64,000 bases of DNA. Source: Pseudomonadales bacterium. GTDB taxonomy: Bacteria > Pseudomonadota > Gammaproteobacteria > Pseudomonadales > DT-91. The stretch lies in the NCBI GenBank assembly GCA_013215055.1, contig JABSRQ010000007.1:248001-312000 (forward strand), given 5' to 3'. Below the pieces are notes generated by a model. It did no database searches. It was given only the letters and a program-made list of their open reading frames with translations, and was not told the origin of the DNA. A program made the position numbers and the translations under genes. Below, piece after piece: positions 36,140 to 45,316 of the stretch. The stretch's first letter is position 1, and each line of letters opens with the position of its first letter.

Positions 36140-37579
36140 TTGTTGGATTTTTCCAACAAGTCGATTAGGACATTACATCTCTCGTAGTTTGCCTTTTTCT
36201 TAACTTTTGTTATGTGGTTCTCCTTTGCACCGATGAAACCCTTCATCATGCAAGCCTTCGATATGACAAACGCACAGTGGAAGGCCTTATTAATATTAAA
36301 CGTCGCCCTAACGATTCCAGTACATACTATCATTGGCATGCTGGTGGATAAATTTGGTCCACGTATTGTTTACAGCCTGTTATTAATTATTTCGGCATTT
36401 TTATGTTGGGGTTTTGCCTTCTCACAAACCTATGAACAACTGGCCTTATTCCGATTTTTATGTGGTTTTACCGGTGCCGGTTTTGTTATTGGTATTCGTA
36501 TGGTGGGTGAATGGTTCCCGGCTAAAACCGTCGGTTTAGCCGAAGGTTTTTATGGTGGCTGGGGTAACTTTGGTTCTGCCGTCGCTGCATGAACCTTACC
36601 GACAATCGCTACCTATTTTTACGCCGATACGATGGGTGCCGATGCCTGGCGTTATACCATTGCCACAACCGGTGTTGTTGCCTTGTTCTATGCTCTATTC
36701 TTTTATATCAACGCACCTAATACACCTAAAGGTTCTACCTACTTTAAACCGAAAAAAACCGGAGGATTGGAAGTTTCTAACAAAAAAAATTTCTGGTTTT
36801 ATATCGCGATGAACGTACCGATGTATATTGCCTTAGCGGTATTAACATGGAAGTTATCACCCAGCGGCGTCAGTTTATTATCGGACACCACTGCCATCAT
36901 GTTATGGGTTTTATTGGCCTGTATATTTGTGTTTCAGTTTTATCAAATAGGATCGGTGAATACAGAACTCTTAAAAAAAGGCGTACCGGTAATAGACCCA
37001 TATAAATTTAAACAGGTCGCTATTCTGAATGGCTCTTATTTTGTCACAATTGGTTCTGAACTTGCGGTCGTTTCGATGTTGCCCGCCTTCTTTATGAAAA
37101 CCTTTGATTTAAGCCCGGTTAAAGCCCGGTTAAAGCCCGGTTAAAGCCGGTTTATTAGGGGGGTGCATTTGCGTTGATGAATTTACTTGCCAGACCCGGC
37201 GGTGGTTATTTATCAGATAAGTTAGGGCGTAAAAAAACCTTATCGGTTTTAATCGCTGGTTTAGCGGTAGGTTATATGATTCTTGCACAAATCACAGCAG
37301 CTTTGGCGCTGCCGTTAGCCGTCGCGGCGGTGATGTTTTGCTCCTTCTTTGTGCAAGCCGGTGAAGGTGCAGTATTTGCGATGGTGCCATTGATTAAACG
37401 CAGAATGACCGGGCAAATAGCGGGTATGGTAGGTGCTTATGGTAATGTTGGTGCTGTGACGTTTTTAACCTGTTATTCCTTTGTAGAAACCTCACAGTTT
37501 TTATGATTATCCCAGGGCTGCCGGACATATGCATGAAGTTTTTCCTGATGGCACGGTGCAGTTAATTGAAGTGAGCTAA
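36140..37579 (+). pseudogene. NarK/NasA-type nitrate/nitrite transporter pseudogene
   Basis: A major-facilitator NNP transporter with several lesions. Readable segments include [62 protein letters not shown] and the C-terminal tail GHMHEVFPDGTVQLIEV. Lesions are a TAG at 36185 (probably once Trp), a TGA at 36590, a tandem 11-bp expansion at 37111-37143, one extra G in a G6 run at 37158-37163, and a deletion or frameshift near 37500 removing the last helices. No clear start codon. Frame bookkeeping (+22, +1) accounts exactly for the observed frames. Confidence 0.9.
37111..37154 (+). repeat. 11-bp tandem repeat in the narK pseudogene
   Basis: AAGCCCGGTTA repeated three times, then a variant AAGCCGGTTTA. 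One unit would be expected from the protein sequence ([12 protein letters not shown]); the extra 22 bp shifts the frame. Confidence 0.95.
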
Positions 37580-37599
37580 ACACCTTATTGATTTCAACG

Positions 37600-37623
37600 G
37601 CCGAATAGAGCCCTCTATTCGGC
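37600..37623. terminator. Bidirectional hairpin between narK remnant and hypothetical gene
   Basis: GCCGAATAGAG / CTCTATTCGGC, a perfect 11-bp inverted repeat with almost no loop, overlapping the stop of the minus-strand gene. Confidence 0.6.
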
Positions 37624-38109
37624 AACCTGCAAACTTTCTATATACACATCCCCCACCACACAGGTAAAGGCAATTAAACACGCAGTTAATAAACCATCTA
37701 ACTCTTTTCGAGTAATCTGCAACTCCTGCACATATTCCTCAATCGCTGCTAAAAATAAACTGGGCTGAATACGACTATGATTAACTTCAAATCGAAAAGT
37801 TAATAAGGCTTTATGAAACAGAGACGTATTGGGCCAAGCAGCGATGATTGCACCAAAGGAGCGGCACTCTTCTGGGGTAATATCAAAACACAAGGATTGG
37901 GCCATAAATTGCAAATGATCAGATATAGCCTTGGCAAGATTACAGCGCTGCAAGAAATATTGCTGAGGTGGATTATTCAGATATGACGAAGCAAGAGACC
38001 GACTCATAGAACAACATTCGTCGACCATAGACTGTGCTTTTTGACGGCGCTGCTGGGCAGCTTTAAAACTCAGCATATGCATACATAAAGCATAGTCAAT
38101 AATCGCCAT
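37615..38109 (-). CDS. Hypothetical helical protein, 164 aa
   Basis: No family recognised. All-helical and soluble, with five cysteines spread through the middle (DECCSMS, RCNLAK, LCFDITPEECRSF). No signal peptide or clear motif. A single minus-strand gene, convergent with the narK remnant; its 3' end lies in the shared hairpin. Confidence 0.6.
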   Translation of the reverse strand: MAIIDYALCMHMLSFKAAQQRRQKAQSMVDECCSMSRSLASSYLNNPPQQYFLQRCNLAKAISDHLQFMAQSLCFDITPEECRSFGAIIAAWPNTSLFHKALLTFRFEVNHSRIQPSLFLAAIEEYVQELQITRKELDGLLTACLIAFTCVVGDVYIESLQVAE

Positions 38110-38240
38110 TTTTTCCTGAATTTCTATATATCACTCACGTCACACTCCCAAACACGCACATTTAGTTAACGAAGAAGTGATCAGTAATTTATATTTTTAC
38201 ATAAATCAATGTCTTAACTTATGTTTTGCGCATGAATAAA

Positions 38241-38600
38241 TTAATCCTTGGCCTTACCCCAAACGGCAAATTCATTACCTGAAGGATCACTGAAATGAAA
38301 TCGCTGCCCCCCCGGAAAGTCGAATATCGGTTTTATAATCTGCCCACTGGCAGCAATGACCTTTTCTTTGGTTGCATGTAGATCTTCACTGTAGAAAATA
38401 ATCAGCGCACTACCGTTATCTGTATTAACGGTTTTATCTGAACGATAAAATCCGCCATCTAAACCCTGGTTTGAAAAAGCTGTATAATCAGGGCCATAGT
38501 CTTCAAATTTCCAATTAAATACGGCAGTGAAAAAACCTTTCACCGCGGCAATATCCCGACATGGAAACTCTACATAGTTGATCTTTTCATGTTGATTCAT
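38241..38600 (-). CDS. VOC-family (glyoxalase-like) protein
   Basis: About 119 residues from ATG 38600, which has AGAAGG upstream. The start KINYVEFPCRDIAAVKGFF, the middle GGFYRSD and the end GGQRFHFSDPSGNEFAVW are typical of small vicinal-oxygen-chelate proteins with one beta-alpha-beta3 pair. The ligand and reaction are unknown. It starts right after the SRPBCC gene ends, so the two are an operon. Confidence 0.88.
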   Translation of the reverse strand: MNQHEKINYVEFPCRDIAAVKGFFTAVFNWKFEDYGPDYTAFSNQGLDGGFYRSDKTVNTDNGSALIIFYSEDLHATKEKVIAASGQIIKPIFDFPGGQRFHFSDPSGNEFAVWGKAKD

Positions 38601-38601
38601 C

Positions 38602-39033
38602 TTATGCCTTCTTCTCACTCTGGATAACTAACGCATCGGTCATATTTAAAAATGCCAGCCTCAGACGACCTCCCAATAACAGGTTAACTAAAGGCGAAAG
38701 AGGCCCTTTTAAAACAAACAGTGATTCATATTCACACTGCCCAGCCTCGGTGTTTTTTAAGATATGCTTGCGTGAACTGGATAATAAAAACGGAATTTTA
38801 ATACCGTATTCCAATAAACTTTCAGCCTGATTACTTAATATAGTTTCCTTTTGGCGTAACAAGATGCCGGGGATTAAAGCCACATGCATAATGATAGGTG
38901 CACCCACCGCAAAGCTGGATTGGCAGCGATGCACAAAGGGATTCCATTGCTCGTATGCATCTGTGTCTAATAACACCTGCCATACATCATTGGCGCTGGA
39001 CTTTATCTTACGTTGATATTGTATTTCTAACAT
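38602..39033 (-). CDS. Cytoplasmic SRPBCC-domain protein
   Basis: About 143 residues from ATG 39033 with GGAAG at correct spacing (ATG 39054 is an alternative). The helix-grip pattern is visible: EIQYQRKIKSSANDVWQVLL, YEQWNPF, and a hydrophobic C-terminal helix. It binds a hydrophobic ligand by family analogy. It lies behind the KstD-like gene but after its terminator. Confidence 0.82.
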   Translation of the reverse strand: MLEIQYQRKIKSSANDVWQVLLDTDAYEQWNPFVHRCQSSFAVGAPIIMHVALIPGILLRQKETILSNQAESLLEYGIKIPFLLSSSRKHILKNTEAGQCEYESLFVLKGPLSPLVNLLLGGRLRLAFLNMTDALVIQSEKKA

Positions 39034-39055
39034 AGAACTTCCATTTTCAGACATT

Positions 39056-39078
39056 AAAAAGCCCGCTTGTGCGGGCTT
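39056..39078 (-). terminator. Rho-independent terminator of the KstD-like gene
   Basis: AAGCCCGC/GCGGGCTT stem with a TTGT loop and, on the minus strand, a T5 run. Confidence 0.85.
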
Positions 39079-39095
39079 AAAAAAAGAGGCTAAGC

Positions 39096-40778
39096 TTACA
39101 GCTCTGCACCCATAATGTGATGACCGGCTTTATAAGCAATAGTCATCGCTGGGCCTAAAGTACAACCTGCACCCGGGTATTTGCTACCCATGATAGACGA
39201 TGTGGCATTACCGGCGGCGTATAAACCTTCGATGATAGAACCATCTTCACGCTTAACCTGACCATTATGGTTAATCAACATACCGCCTTTGGTGCCTAAG
39301 TCACCTAATAACAGTTTGGTGGCATAATATGGACCTTTGTCCATAGGGCCCCAACAGGCGTTAGGTTTAACTTCTGGATCACCGTACATGGTGTCATGAT
39401 CATCACTGCCACGGCCGAAATCTTCGTCTTTACCGGAAGCAGCATATTTTTTAACCTTGGCCATGGTTTCTTGTAAACCGGCGTAATCTACGCCAATTTT
39501 TCCGGCCAGCTCTTCTAACGTATCGGCCTTGATCAGCATTTTATCATCACCAATCATGCCCTTGCTCATAAAGTCAGGCATCGCTTCACCTTGCACAACA
39601 CCACCAAACATATATTTCTGACGGTAGTGAGAATCTAGGATGCAATAGGCGGGAAATACATCGTGGCCTTTCTCTTGAGCAGATTTAAAACAATCACCGT
39701 AGGAGTTATAGGTGATGGATTCATTCATAAAACGTTGACCTTTTTTATCAACGATGATTAAACCCGGTTTGGATTTCTCCGAAAATAAAACCGTAGGGCC
39801 AAAAGGCGTCATCGCCGTTGGTGCCCACCAGGCTTCACTCATTAATCCAAAACCAGCACCCACTTTCTTGGCTAGCTGGTGCAAATCACCGGTATTGGTT
39901 TTTACGCCTGAGGAGTTAACCGTGTCGGTTAATTCTGAGATGTGCTCATCACGCATTTGTTTATTATGCTCAAAACCGCCCGCCGCAATCACAACACCCT
40001 TGCTGGCAGTAATTTTTTGCGTGCCATTGATCACCACACCGGTCACCTTACCATCGGTTTCGGTTAATTCGGTTACCGCAGATTCCATCACAAAATCTAC
40101 ACCTTTTTTCTGGGTCGCCAAATATAACGCACTTACCAAGGCGTTACCCTGACATAGGCGACGGTCAGGTAAACCTTTCAAACGTGCAGGAATATCTTTG
40201 TAATAACCAAAAATAATGCTCATAAAGACACCGATCCAACCAGGGGTCTTAGCCAGTATTTGTACCCCTTCCAGGATGCTCATCTGGAATTTGCTGAACG
40301 CTTTTGAAGCACGTGGTGAATCGACGATTTTACTCAACATATCTTCAGGCAGCTGACGGCCATCAACCGGAGAAGGATCCATGGTGCGGCCGCCTTCTTT
40401 CCAGCCTGCTATATCCGGATAATAATCGGCATAACCGGTTACGGGTGTATAAGTAAGCTCGGTATTCGCTTCCAGATAATTGGTCATCTCAGGCGCAAAC
40501 TTAATATAGTTTTTGATGGTTTCATCATCCACTTCAGAGGCTGGAATCACCGCACGCATATATTTAAACGCATCTTCAGGTGAGTCGCTCACACCGGCCT
40601 GAGCGATATTTTTGCTATTGGGTATCCAGATAGCCCCACCGGATTTTGAGCTGGTGCCGCCCCACTGATTGCCTTTTTCTATCATCAAGACCGAAGCACC
40701 TTTGTTTACGGCTGCTAACGCCGCCATAAATGCGCCGGCACCCGAGCCAACAACCACTACGTCATACGTATCTTTCAT
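39096..40778 (-). CDS. FAD-dependent 3-ketosteroid delta1-dehydrogenase-like oxidoreductase
   Basis: 560 residues. The N-terminal FAD motif is VVVVGSGAGAFMAALAA, with GGTSSKSGGAIWIPNS after it. VIAAGGFEHN and the C-terminal YAAGNATSSIMGSKYPGAG with GPAMTIAYKAG match the fumarate-reductase/KstD superfamily. Steroid delta1-dehydrogenation is the typical activity; the exact substrate is inferred and other ene-dehydrogenations are possible. It is preceded by a TetR gene on the same strand (27-bp gap) and ends in a strong terminator. Confidence 0.85.
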   Translation of the reverse strand: MKDTYDVVVVGSGAGAFMAALAAVNKGASVLMIEKGNQWGGTSSKSGGAIWIPNSKNIAQAGVSDSPEDAFKYMRAVIPASEVDDETIKNYIKFAPEMTNYLEANTELTYTPVTGYADYYPDIAGWKEGGRTMDPSPVDGRQLPEDMLSKIVDSPRASKAFSKFQMSILEGVQILAKTPGWIGVFMSIIFGYYKDIPARLKGLPDRRLCQGNALVSALYLATQKKGVDFVMESAVTELTETDGKVTGVVINGTQKITASKGVVIAAGGFEHNKQMRDEHISELTDTVNSSGVKTNTGDLHQLAKKVGAGFGLMSEAWWAPTAMTPFGPTVLFSEKSKPGLIIVDKKGQRFMNESITYNSYGDCFKSAQEKGHDVFPAYCILDSHYRQKYMFGGVVQGEAMPDFMSKGMIGDDKMLIKADTLEELAGKIGVDYAGLQETMAKVKKYAASGKDEDFGRGSDDHDTMYGDPEVKPNACWGPMDKGPYYATKLLLGDLGTKGGMLINHNGQVKREDGSIIEGLYAAGNATSSIMGSKYPGAGCTLGPAMTIAYKAGHHIMGAEL

Positions 40779-40805
40779 TTTATCACCTTGGATTTATTTT
40801 AATTT

Positions 40806-41405
40806 TTAAACTTGAGTTTTTAAGCCATCTATAAATAGCTGTATCGCCGCCTGCATTTCTTCAGGATGTACGGCATTGGCATCGTTTAAATCAAAGACCT
40901 TGCTGATTAAGGCCTTATGCAATTCAAAAATCACCATCGCCGACGTCTCTACCGCGATATCACTTCTATACAAACCTTGATCAATCCCTGTTTGAATGGC
41001 TTGTTTAAAAAGTTGCTGCCAGATATCGCCATAATTTTTAAACACCGAGGCGATTTCTGCCCGGGTTTCGGTTCTGAAATGATTTAACGTATGTATATCA
41101 TCCCGGCACTGAAAATAACCGGATAGAAACGTGGTTGTTAATCTTTCATCCGGTTCATTAAGCTGCGCCAAGGCTAATTGTGCATTGCTGGTAATCTCTG
41201 ACAACGAATGTTCAACAATGGCTTCAAATAAAGTCAGTTTTTTTCCATAGAAGGTAAAAACCGTGCCCTTGGACACTCCGGCCTTCTCGGCGATCAACTC
41301 GGTGGTTGTGGCTTTATAACCTAATTCGCCAAAGCAGGACTGAGCCGCCCGAAATACGGCTGCTTTTTTCCTGTTGCTTTCTATAGCGCGTTTATTAACC
41401 TGCAT
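40806..41405 (-). CDS. TetR-family transcriptional repressor
   Basis: 199 residues. The N-terminal HTH is KAAVFRAAQSCFGELGYKAT followed by TELIAEKAGVSKGTVFTFYG. The C-terminal ligand domain is helical. It is directly upstream of, and probably autoregulated with, the KstD-like gene, so it is likely to respond to a steroid-like or lipid ligand. Confidence 0.9.
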   Translation of the reverse strand: MQVNKRAIESNRKKAAVFRAAQSCFGELGYKATTTELIAEKAGVSKGTVFTFYGKKLTLFEAIVEHSLSEITSNAQLALAQLNEPDERLTTTFLSGYFQCRDDIHTLNHFRTETRAEIASVFKNYGDIWQQLFKQAIQTGIDQGLYRSDIAVETSAMVIFELHKALISKVFDLNDANAVHPEEMQAAIQLFIDGLKTQV

Positions 41406-41516
41406 ATTGCTTATATTGACTCAAATTTAAATTTAGTCAACGAAAAAAATAATCCAAGCTAATCAATAGAGGGGAGTACTGGAGGCGGGTGGGATACGAT
41501 AGCGTGTTATTAGCTA

Positions 41517-41876
41517 TTAATAATGGGCCTTTTCATAAGACTGGGCTTTCTTTTTAAACGCCTGGCATTCTTTGGTTTCAGCATTTTTAAACTTATCACA
41601 GGGTAAATCCGCCATGCTTCTTACACAAGCTGCAGCCCCATGTTCTAAATCGGCATAGATTGTGGCCTGCTGAAAGTTTTTCTGCATGGCCAGACACATA
41701 CTATTTAACATAGGTTCCATCATTACCCGGCTTTCTGGCGGTAAATCGGCCATTTCTACGCTGGCACAGCTTTTGATTTTATCGCATAGTAATTCATAAC
41801 TGCTGGCCAGCTCAGAGGCTTGTGCCGGGTTAAAAAGCACTAATAAAACAGCAGAAAAAAGACCTCGATAGTTCAT
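41517..41876 (-). CDS. Small secreted cysteine-rich hypothetical protein
   Basis: About 119 residues from ATG 41876, which has GGGAG upstream; ATG 41900 is an alternative. A signal peptide ends near PAQA. The mature protein has six cysteines (LLCDKIKSC, MCLAM, ACVRS, PCDKF, ECQAF), an even number suggesting disulphides in the periplasm. Family not recognised. It is downstream of the beta-hydroxylase gene on the same strand. Confidence 0.65.
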   Translation of the reverse strand: MNYRGLFSAVLLVLFNPAQASELASSYELLCDKIKSCASVEMADLPPESRVMMEPMLNSMCLAMQKNFQQATIYADLEHGAAACVRSMADLPCDKFKNAETKECQAFKKKAQSYEKAHY

Positions 41877-41927
41877 GAAACTGACTCCCATTAATCGCAA
41901 GCATAATAGTCTTAAGTGTATACAAGA

Positions 41928-42482
41928 TTAGGAAGTTTGAAGCCTGTTTTCCAACAACATCAATAAGACAATTCTGTCTTTAAAGCCATTATTCTGAACT
42001 TCGTGTAACTGGCTATAATCAAAAATAATCAGCTCACCCGTTCTAAAATATTGAACTTCGCCATTTACTCGGATAAACGCATTACCCCCATCTTGCAGAC
42101 ATAACATGGCCGTCACAAAGGCATTATCATGGCTGTGGGGCAGAATATGTCCATCGGGTTGCAATAACGAAAAGGCATAGGCCTTGATTGCAGGTAAACC
42201 CTGCATAATGGCACAGGTCTGAACGGCCTGCAGGCGATTTTTCTGGCATAAGCTTTCACTCATCACCCCATCATCTTCGGGCTCTACACATAAAGGTAAA
42301 ACTTGCCAGGCCGTAGAATGAATACGTGAATCATTCACTTGAGTCAGATTATTATAGGCAGAAAAAGCCTCGGCACAGATCTGATCAAACTGACAAGTTA
42401 AGGTGTTTAATTCAGGGTACAAAGAGGCTGAATGAAAAGCGCTGGTCTGCATTAACGTATTCCCATTCAGCCTTTTCGTCAT
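41928..42482 (-). CDS. Aspartyl/asparaginyl beta-hydroxylase-type cupin oxygenase
   Basis: 184 residues; an in-frame ATG at 42452 is an alternative start. The C-terminal half has the jelly-roll iron site: first His motif LPHSH, glycine turn, strand with RVNGEVQYFRTGELIIFD, second His in QLHEVQN and the 2-oxoglutarate-binding Arg in KDRIVLLML. The family hydroxylates Asp or Asn in proteins or peptides, using Fe(II) and 2-oxoglutarate. It begins 5 bp after the stop of the Asp-rich helical protein, so the two are an operon; the neighbour is an attractive substrate. Confidence 0.75.
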   Translation of the reverse strand: MTKRLNGNTLMQTSAFHSASLYPELNTLTCQFDQICAEAFSAYNNLTQVNDSRIHSTAWQVLPLCVEPEDDGVMSESLCQKNRLQAVQTCAIMQGLPAIKAYAFSLLQPDGHILPHSHDNAFVTAMLCLQDGGNAFIRVNGEVQYFRTGELIIFDYSQLHEVQNNGFKDRIVLLMLLENRLQTS

Positions 42483-42487
42483 CTTAC

Positions 42488-43264
42488 TTAGGCAGTGATT
42501 TCAGATTGTAAACCCTGCCACACCTCATAACCCCCAGGTACTTCACCTTCACAGACAACATGGGTGATGCCATAAATCAGCACACCTGCAAGATATTGCC
42601 CTGCGGTACTAACCACAAGCTCGGGTTTTTCTTTACAGGCGGTGACGATAAGAAAGGCAATAATCGTCTCCATCTCAGATTTATGCCCCACAGCCGAACT
42701 GACACCTGGAATAAGGTATACAGGTTCCACAATAATATAAGCCAACGTTTTAGCGGCGGTATTTAAAGCGGCAGTATCAACAAAATTGGTTAAGCCTAAC
42801 GCGGCTAATGAAGCCATTGAGACCTCCTCTTCACCATCGGCAGCAAGCGCAACAAAGGCGGCCGATAGTGCCGAGCCCAAGGCAATATCACAGGCATAAG
42901 AAGACACATACTTTCCTAATGACACCAGGCCATCACCCACTACTTCGGCACCATCTTCTATGCCATCGGCAACAACATTAGCACCACTTAAAAAACTATC
43001 GCCAATAACGATACCTGCAGCTTCTACGCCTGTACCAATGGCCAAAGCTTCTTTAGAGGTCGCCTTCCATGCTGAGGTCGCTGCACTGGTAAAACTACTG
43101 GAGACCGCATTTGCGGCATCTGTCACCCCATCGGCTACCGTATTGGCTGCATCTTCTACGCCATCAACTACAGTATCAACCACATCAACTACATCAACTA
43201 CAGCATCACCCACATCTTCCGCTGCATCACCGATATCTTTTACAACACTATTAAACCAACCCAT
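42488..43264 (-). CDS. Asp/Val/Ala-rich amphipathic repeat protein
   Basis: 258 residues, no family recognised. Residues about 8-60 are a run of imperfect repeats such as DVGDAVVDVVDVVDTVVDG and NTVADGVTDAANAV, giving a long amphipathic helix with one acidic face. About 90-120 repeats the style (ADGIEDGAEVVGDGLVSLG). The C-terminal 130 residues are more hydrophobic, with potential membrane segments (LIVTACKEK preceded by a hydrophobic run; AGVLIYGITHVV). No signal peptide. Such helices bind membranes or lipid droplets in other proteins. Operon with a beta-hydroxylase. Confidence 0.65.
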   Translation of the reverse strand: MGWFNSVVKDIGDAAEDVGDAVVDVVDVVDTVVDGVEDAANTVADGVTDAANAVSSSFTSAATSAWKATSKEALAIGTGVEAAGIVIGDSFLSGANVVADGIEDGAEVVGDGLVSLGKYVSSYACDIALGSALSAAFVALAADGEEEVSMASLAALGLTNFVDTAALNTAAKTLAYIIVEPVYLIPGVSSAVGHKSEMETIIAFLIVTACKEKPELVVSTAGQYLAGVLIYGITHVVCEGEVPGGYEVWQGLQSEITA

Positions 43265-43393
43265 AATTTTTCCCTGTAATGAAATTAACTTTCACATTCC
43301 TGTAAACTCAGCTCATTGCCTTAATACAACGCAATAATAGAACTAAATCAAACCTTAGATAAACGTGTTAGATATAGCAGTAATTTTTAACAA

Positions 43394-44656
43394 CTATCCA
43401 TCTTCTCCTAACAAGAGCGGCCTAAACTTGGGATGGGCGATAGCTGCTAAAGCGCTGCGGCGTTCGATTAACGATCTCCCTCTTAGCGCAGCTACCCCGT
43501 ATTCAGTCACGATATAATCAACATGCGCCCGTGTCGTCACCACCCCCGCTCCGCGATCTAAATGTTCAACAATACGTGAAACCTCGCCTTTCTTAGCCGT
43601 GCTTGGTAACGCGATGATGGAGCGCCCACCTTCGGATAACTGCGCGCCCAACACAAAATCTAACTGCCCCCCTACACCTGAATAAATTTGACTACCTATG
43701 GAATCAGCACAGACCTGCCCTGTGATATCAATTTGTATGGCTGAATTTATTGAGACGCTTTGCGGATTTTTTCTTATGGTAGCAATATTATTAACGTATT
43801 CGATATCCAGAAAATTGACCTGCTGATTATCATTCACAAAATCATACAGCCGTTGAGAGCCTATAACAAAACCCGTGACTATTTTTCCTCTATGGGTTTT
43901 TTTATTGTTATTGGTGATCACCCCTTTTTCGACTAGGTCAATCACACCATCGGAAAACATCTCGGTATGTATACCTAAATTTTTATGTTGGCCCAGCGCT
44001 TTTAGCACCGCATCCGGAATCGCTCCAATACCCATCTGAAGGCAATCACCATCCTTAATCAAGCCAGCGACATGTTCACCAATTTTTATTTGTACTTGTG
44101 AAGGCGCAGGCAAAGGCACTTCGGTTATCTTATGCACCTGTTCGAAGGCAATATCAATCGCAGTCAGAGGAATAACACTATCACCATGAGTCCTTGGCAT
44201 GTTGGGGTTAATGTGCGCGATCACGATATCGGCCATATCTACCGCCGCCCTGGTTGCCTCTACCGATATACCCAAGCTGCAATTACCGTGTGCATCTACC
44301 GAGCTTACCTGAATTAACGCCACATCAATTTTTTGCTGCCCCGAGCGAAATAATTTTGGAATTTCAGAAAGAAAAATAGGCACATAATCGGCGTGCCCCT
44401 GATTAATTAAAGGGCGCATGGATTTACTGGCAAAAAAAGCACGATTTCGAATATGGCCAAATAAAGCCGGATCAGCCAATACATCCGCATCTTCCAAATG
44501 CATTTGCATAACCGTAACATCACTTAACTGTTTGGATTTTTCTGCTAAAGCCGAAATCAATAACGTGGGCGTGGCAGCCATCGAGTGTATCCAGATTTTC
44601 TGGCCTGTTTGAAGTTCAGAGACGGCCTCTGCCGCGGAAGATACAAATCTTGTCAT
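43394..44656 (-). CDS. Acetyl-CoA hydrolase/CoA-transferase family protein
   Basis: 420 residues. The C-terminal hallmark GVGGQLDFVLGAQLSEGG and RAHVDYIVTEYGVAALRGRSL match the 4-hydroxybutyrate/acetate CoA-transferase family; the catalytic Glu lies in HTEMFSDGVIDL. It transfers CoA between acyl-CoA and a carboxylate such as acetate. A single minus-strand gene; the upstream neighbour CheX is separated by about 100 bp including a TA repeat. Confidence 0.9.
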   Translation of the reverse strand: MTRFVSSAAEAVSELQTGQKIWIHSMAATPTLLISALAEKSKQLSDVTVMQMHLEDADVLADPALFGHIRNRAFFASKSMRPLINQGHADYVPIFLSEIPKLFRSGQQKIDVALIQVSSVDAHGNCSLGISVEATRAAVDMADIVIAHINPNMPRTHGDSVIPLTAIDIAFEQVHKITEVPLPAPSQVQIKIGEHVAGLIKDGDCLQMGIGAIPDAVLKALGQHKNLGIHTEMFSDGVIDLVEKGVITNNNKKTHRGKIVTGFVIGSQRLYDFVNDNQQVNFLDIEYVNNIATIRKNPQSVSINSAIQIDITGQVCADSIGSQIYSGVGGQLDFVLGAQLSEGGRSIIALPSTAKKGEVSRIVEHLDRGAGVVTTRAHVDYIVTEYGVAALRGRSLIERRSALAAIAHPKFRPLLLGEDG

Positions 44657-44763
44657 AATGCAATTCGCTAAAACACATGATTAGAATCTGAACCAAAATT
44701 TATATATATATATGACAAAGATAGAGACTAAAATCAGGCATCGTTTATCGAAACCGTTTTATA

Positions 44764-45297
44764 TCATTTTGCATTCGTATTCTTATAATTCAATTGTTGA
44801 TCAAACATCTCTTCAGGCGCTATACAATGAATTTGCATACTACCAAAATTACTATGCAGGTAGGCACTTAAAAAAACAGCGCTTTTGTCTCTATAGATAT
44901 TTTTTGCATCGCTAATCACAATAGGAGGTGTTAAAGAGATAATTTCCTTTTGATCACTAAAGTCCGTTAATACATTACCTAATACTATGTTAATCAATTC
45001 GGCGACAGTCTCTTTGATGCAGTCTTCTTTATCCATATCACCAATAGGAAAATCGGCGGTAAAATCCAGCATAATCTGCTCAGCTACAGAACGCTCAAAA
45101 CTAAACGCAAATAACACACTAAAGTTACCGCCTACGGCAATAATGGAGGTTAGTTCATACAATTCAATTTGATTGACATTTTTAAACTGATAAGTAATTT
45201 TGTCTGTTTGTATCTGTGTTTCAGTAACCAGGTACATATCTGTACGATTTCCTGCAGACTCTAACATCTTATGTAATTCAATATTCAGTGTGCTCAT
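44764..45297 (-). CDS. CheX-like chemotaxis phosphatase
   Basis: 177 residues. The CheC/CheX helix ETVAELINIVLGNVLTD supplies the conserved E-x2-N catalytic pair and is followed by SLTPPIVI, a typical CheX sequence. CheX dephosphorylates phospho-aspartyl response regulators. It starts 19 bp after the giant CheA-like kinase, so it probably closes that kinase's signalling pathway. No response regulator is encoded beside them. Confidence 0.85.
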   Translation of the reverse strand: MSTLNIELHKMLESAGNRTDMYLVTETQIQTDKITYQFKNVNQIELYELTSIIAVGGNFSVLFAFSFERSVAEQIMLDFTADFPIGDMDKEDCIKETVAELINIVLGNVLTDFSDQKEIISLTPPIVISDAKNIYRDKSAVFLSAYLHSNFGSMQIHCIAPEEMFDQQLNYKNTNAK

Positions 45298-45316
45298 ACA
45301 TACACCTTATTATAAA

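Noticed and set aside
38185-38205. FNR-like box TTTAC-ATAA-ATCAA
   Set aside because: Three mismatches in one half-site; not credible as an FNR box.
43140-43230. Repetitive DNA resembling a CRISPR or satellite array
   Set aside because: The repetition is explained by the codons of the Asp/Val-rich helical protein and has no uniform spacers.
44698-44714. TA dinucleotide run before the CoA-transferase gene
   Set aside because: Short AT-rich promoter-like stretch; too short to be a meaningful repeat.
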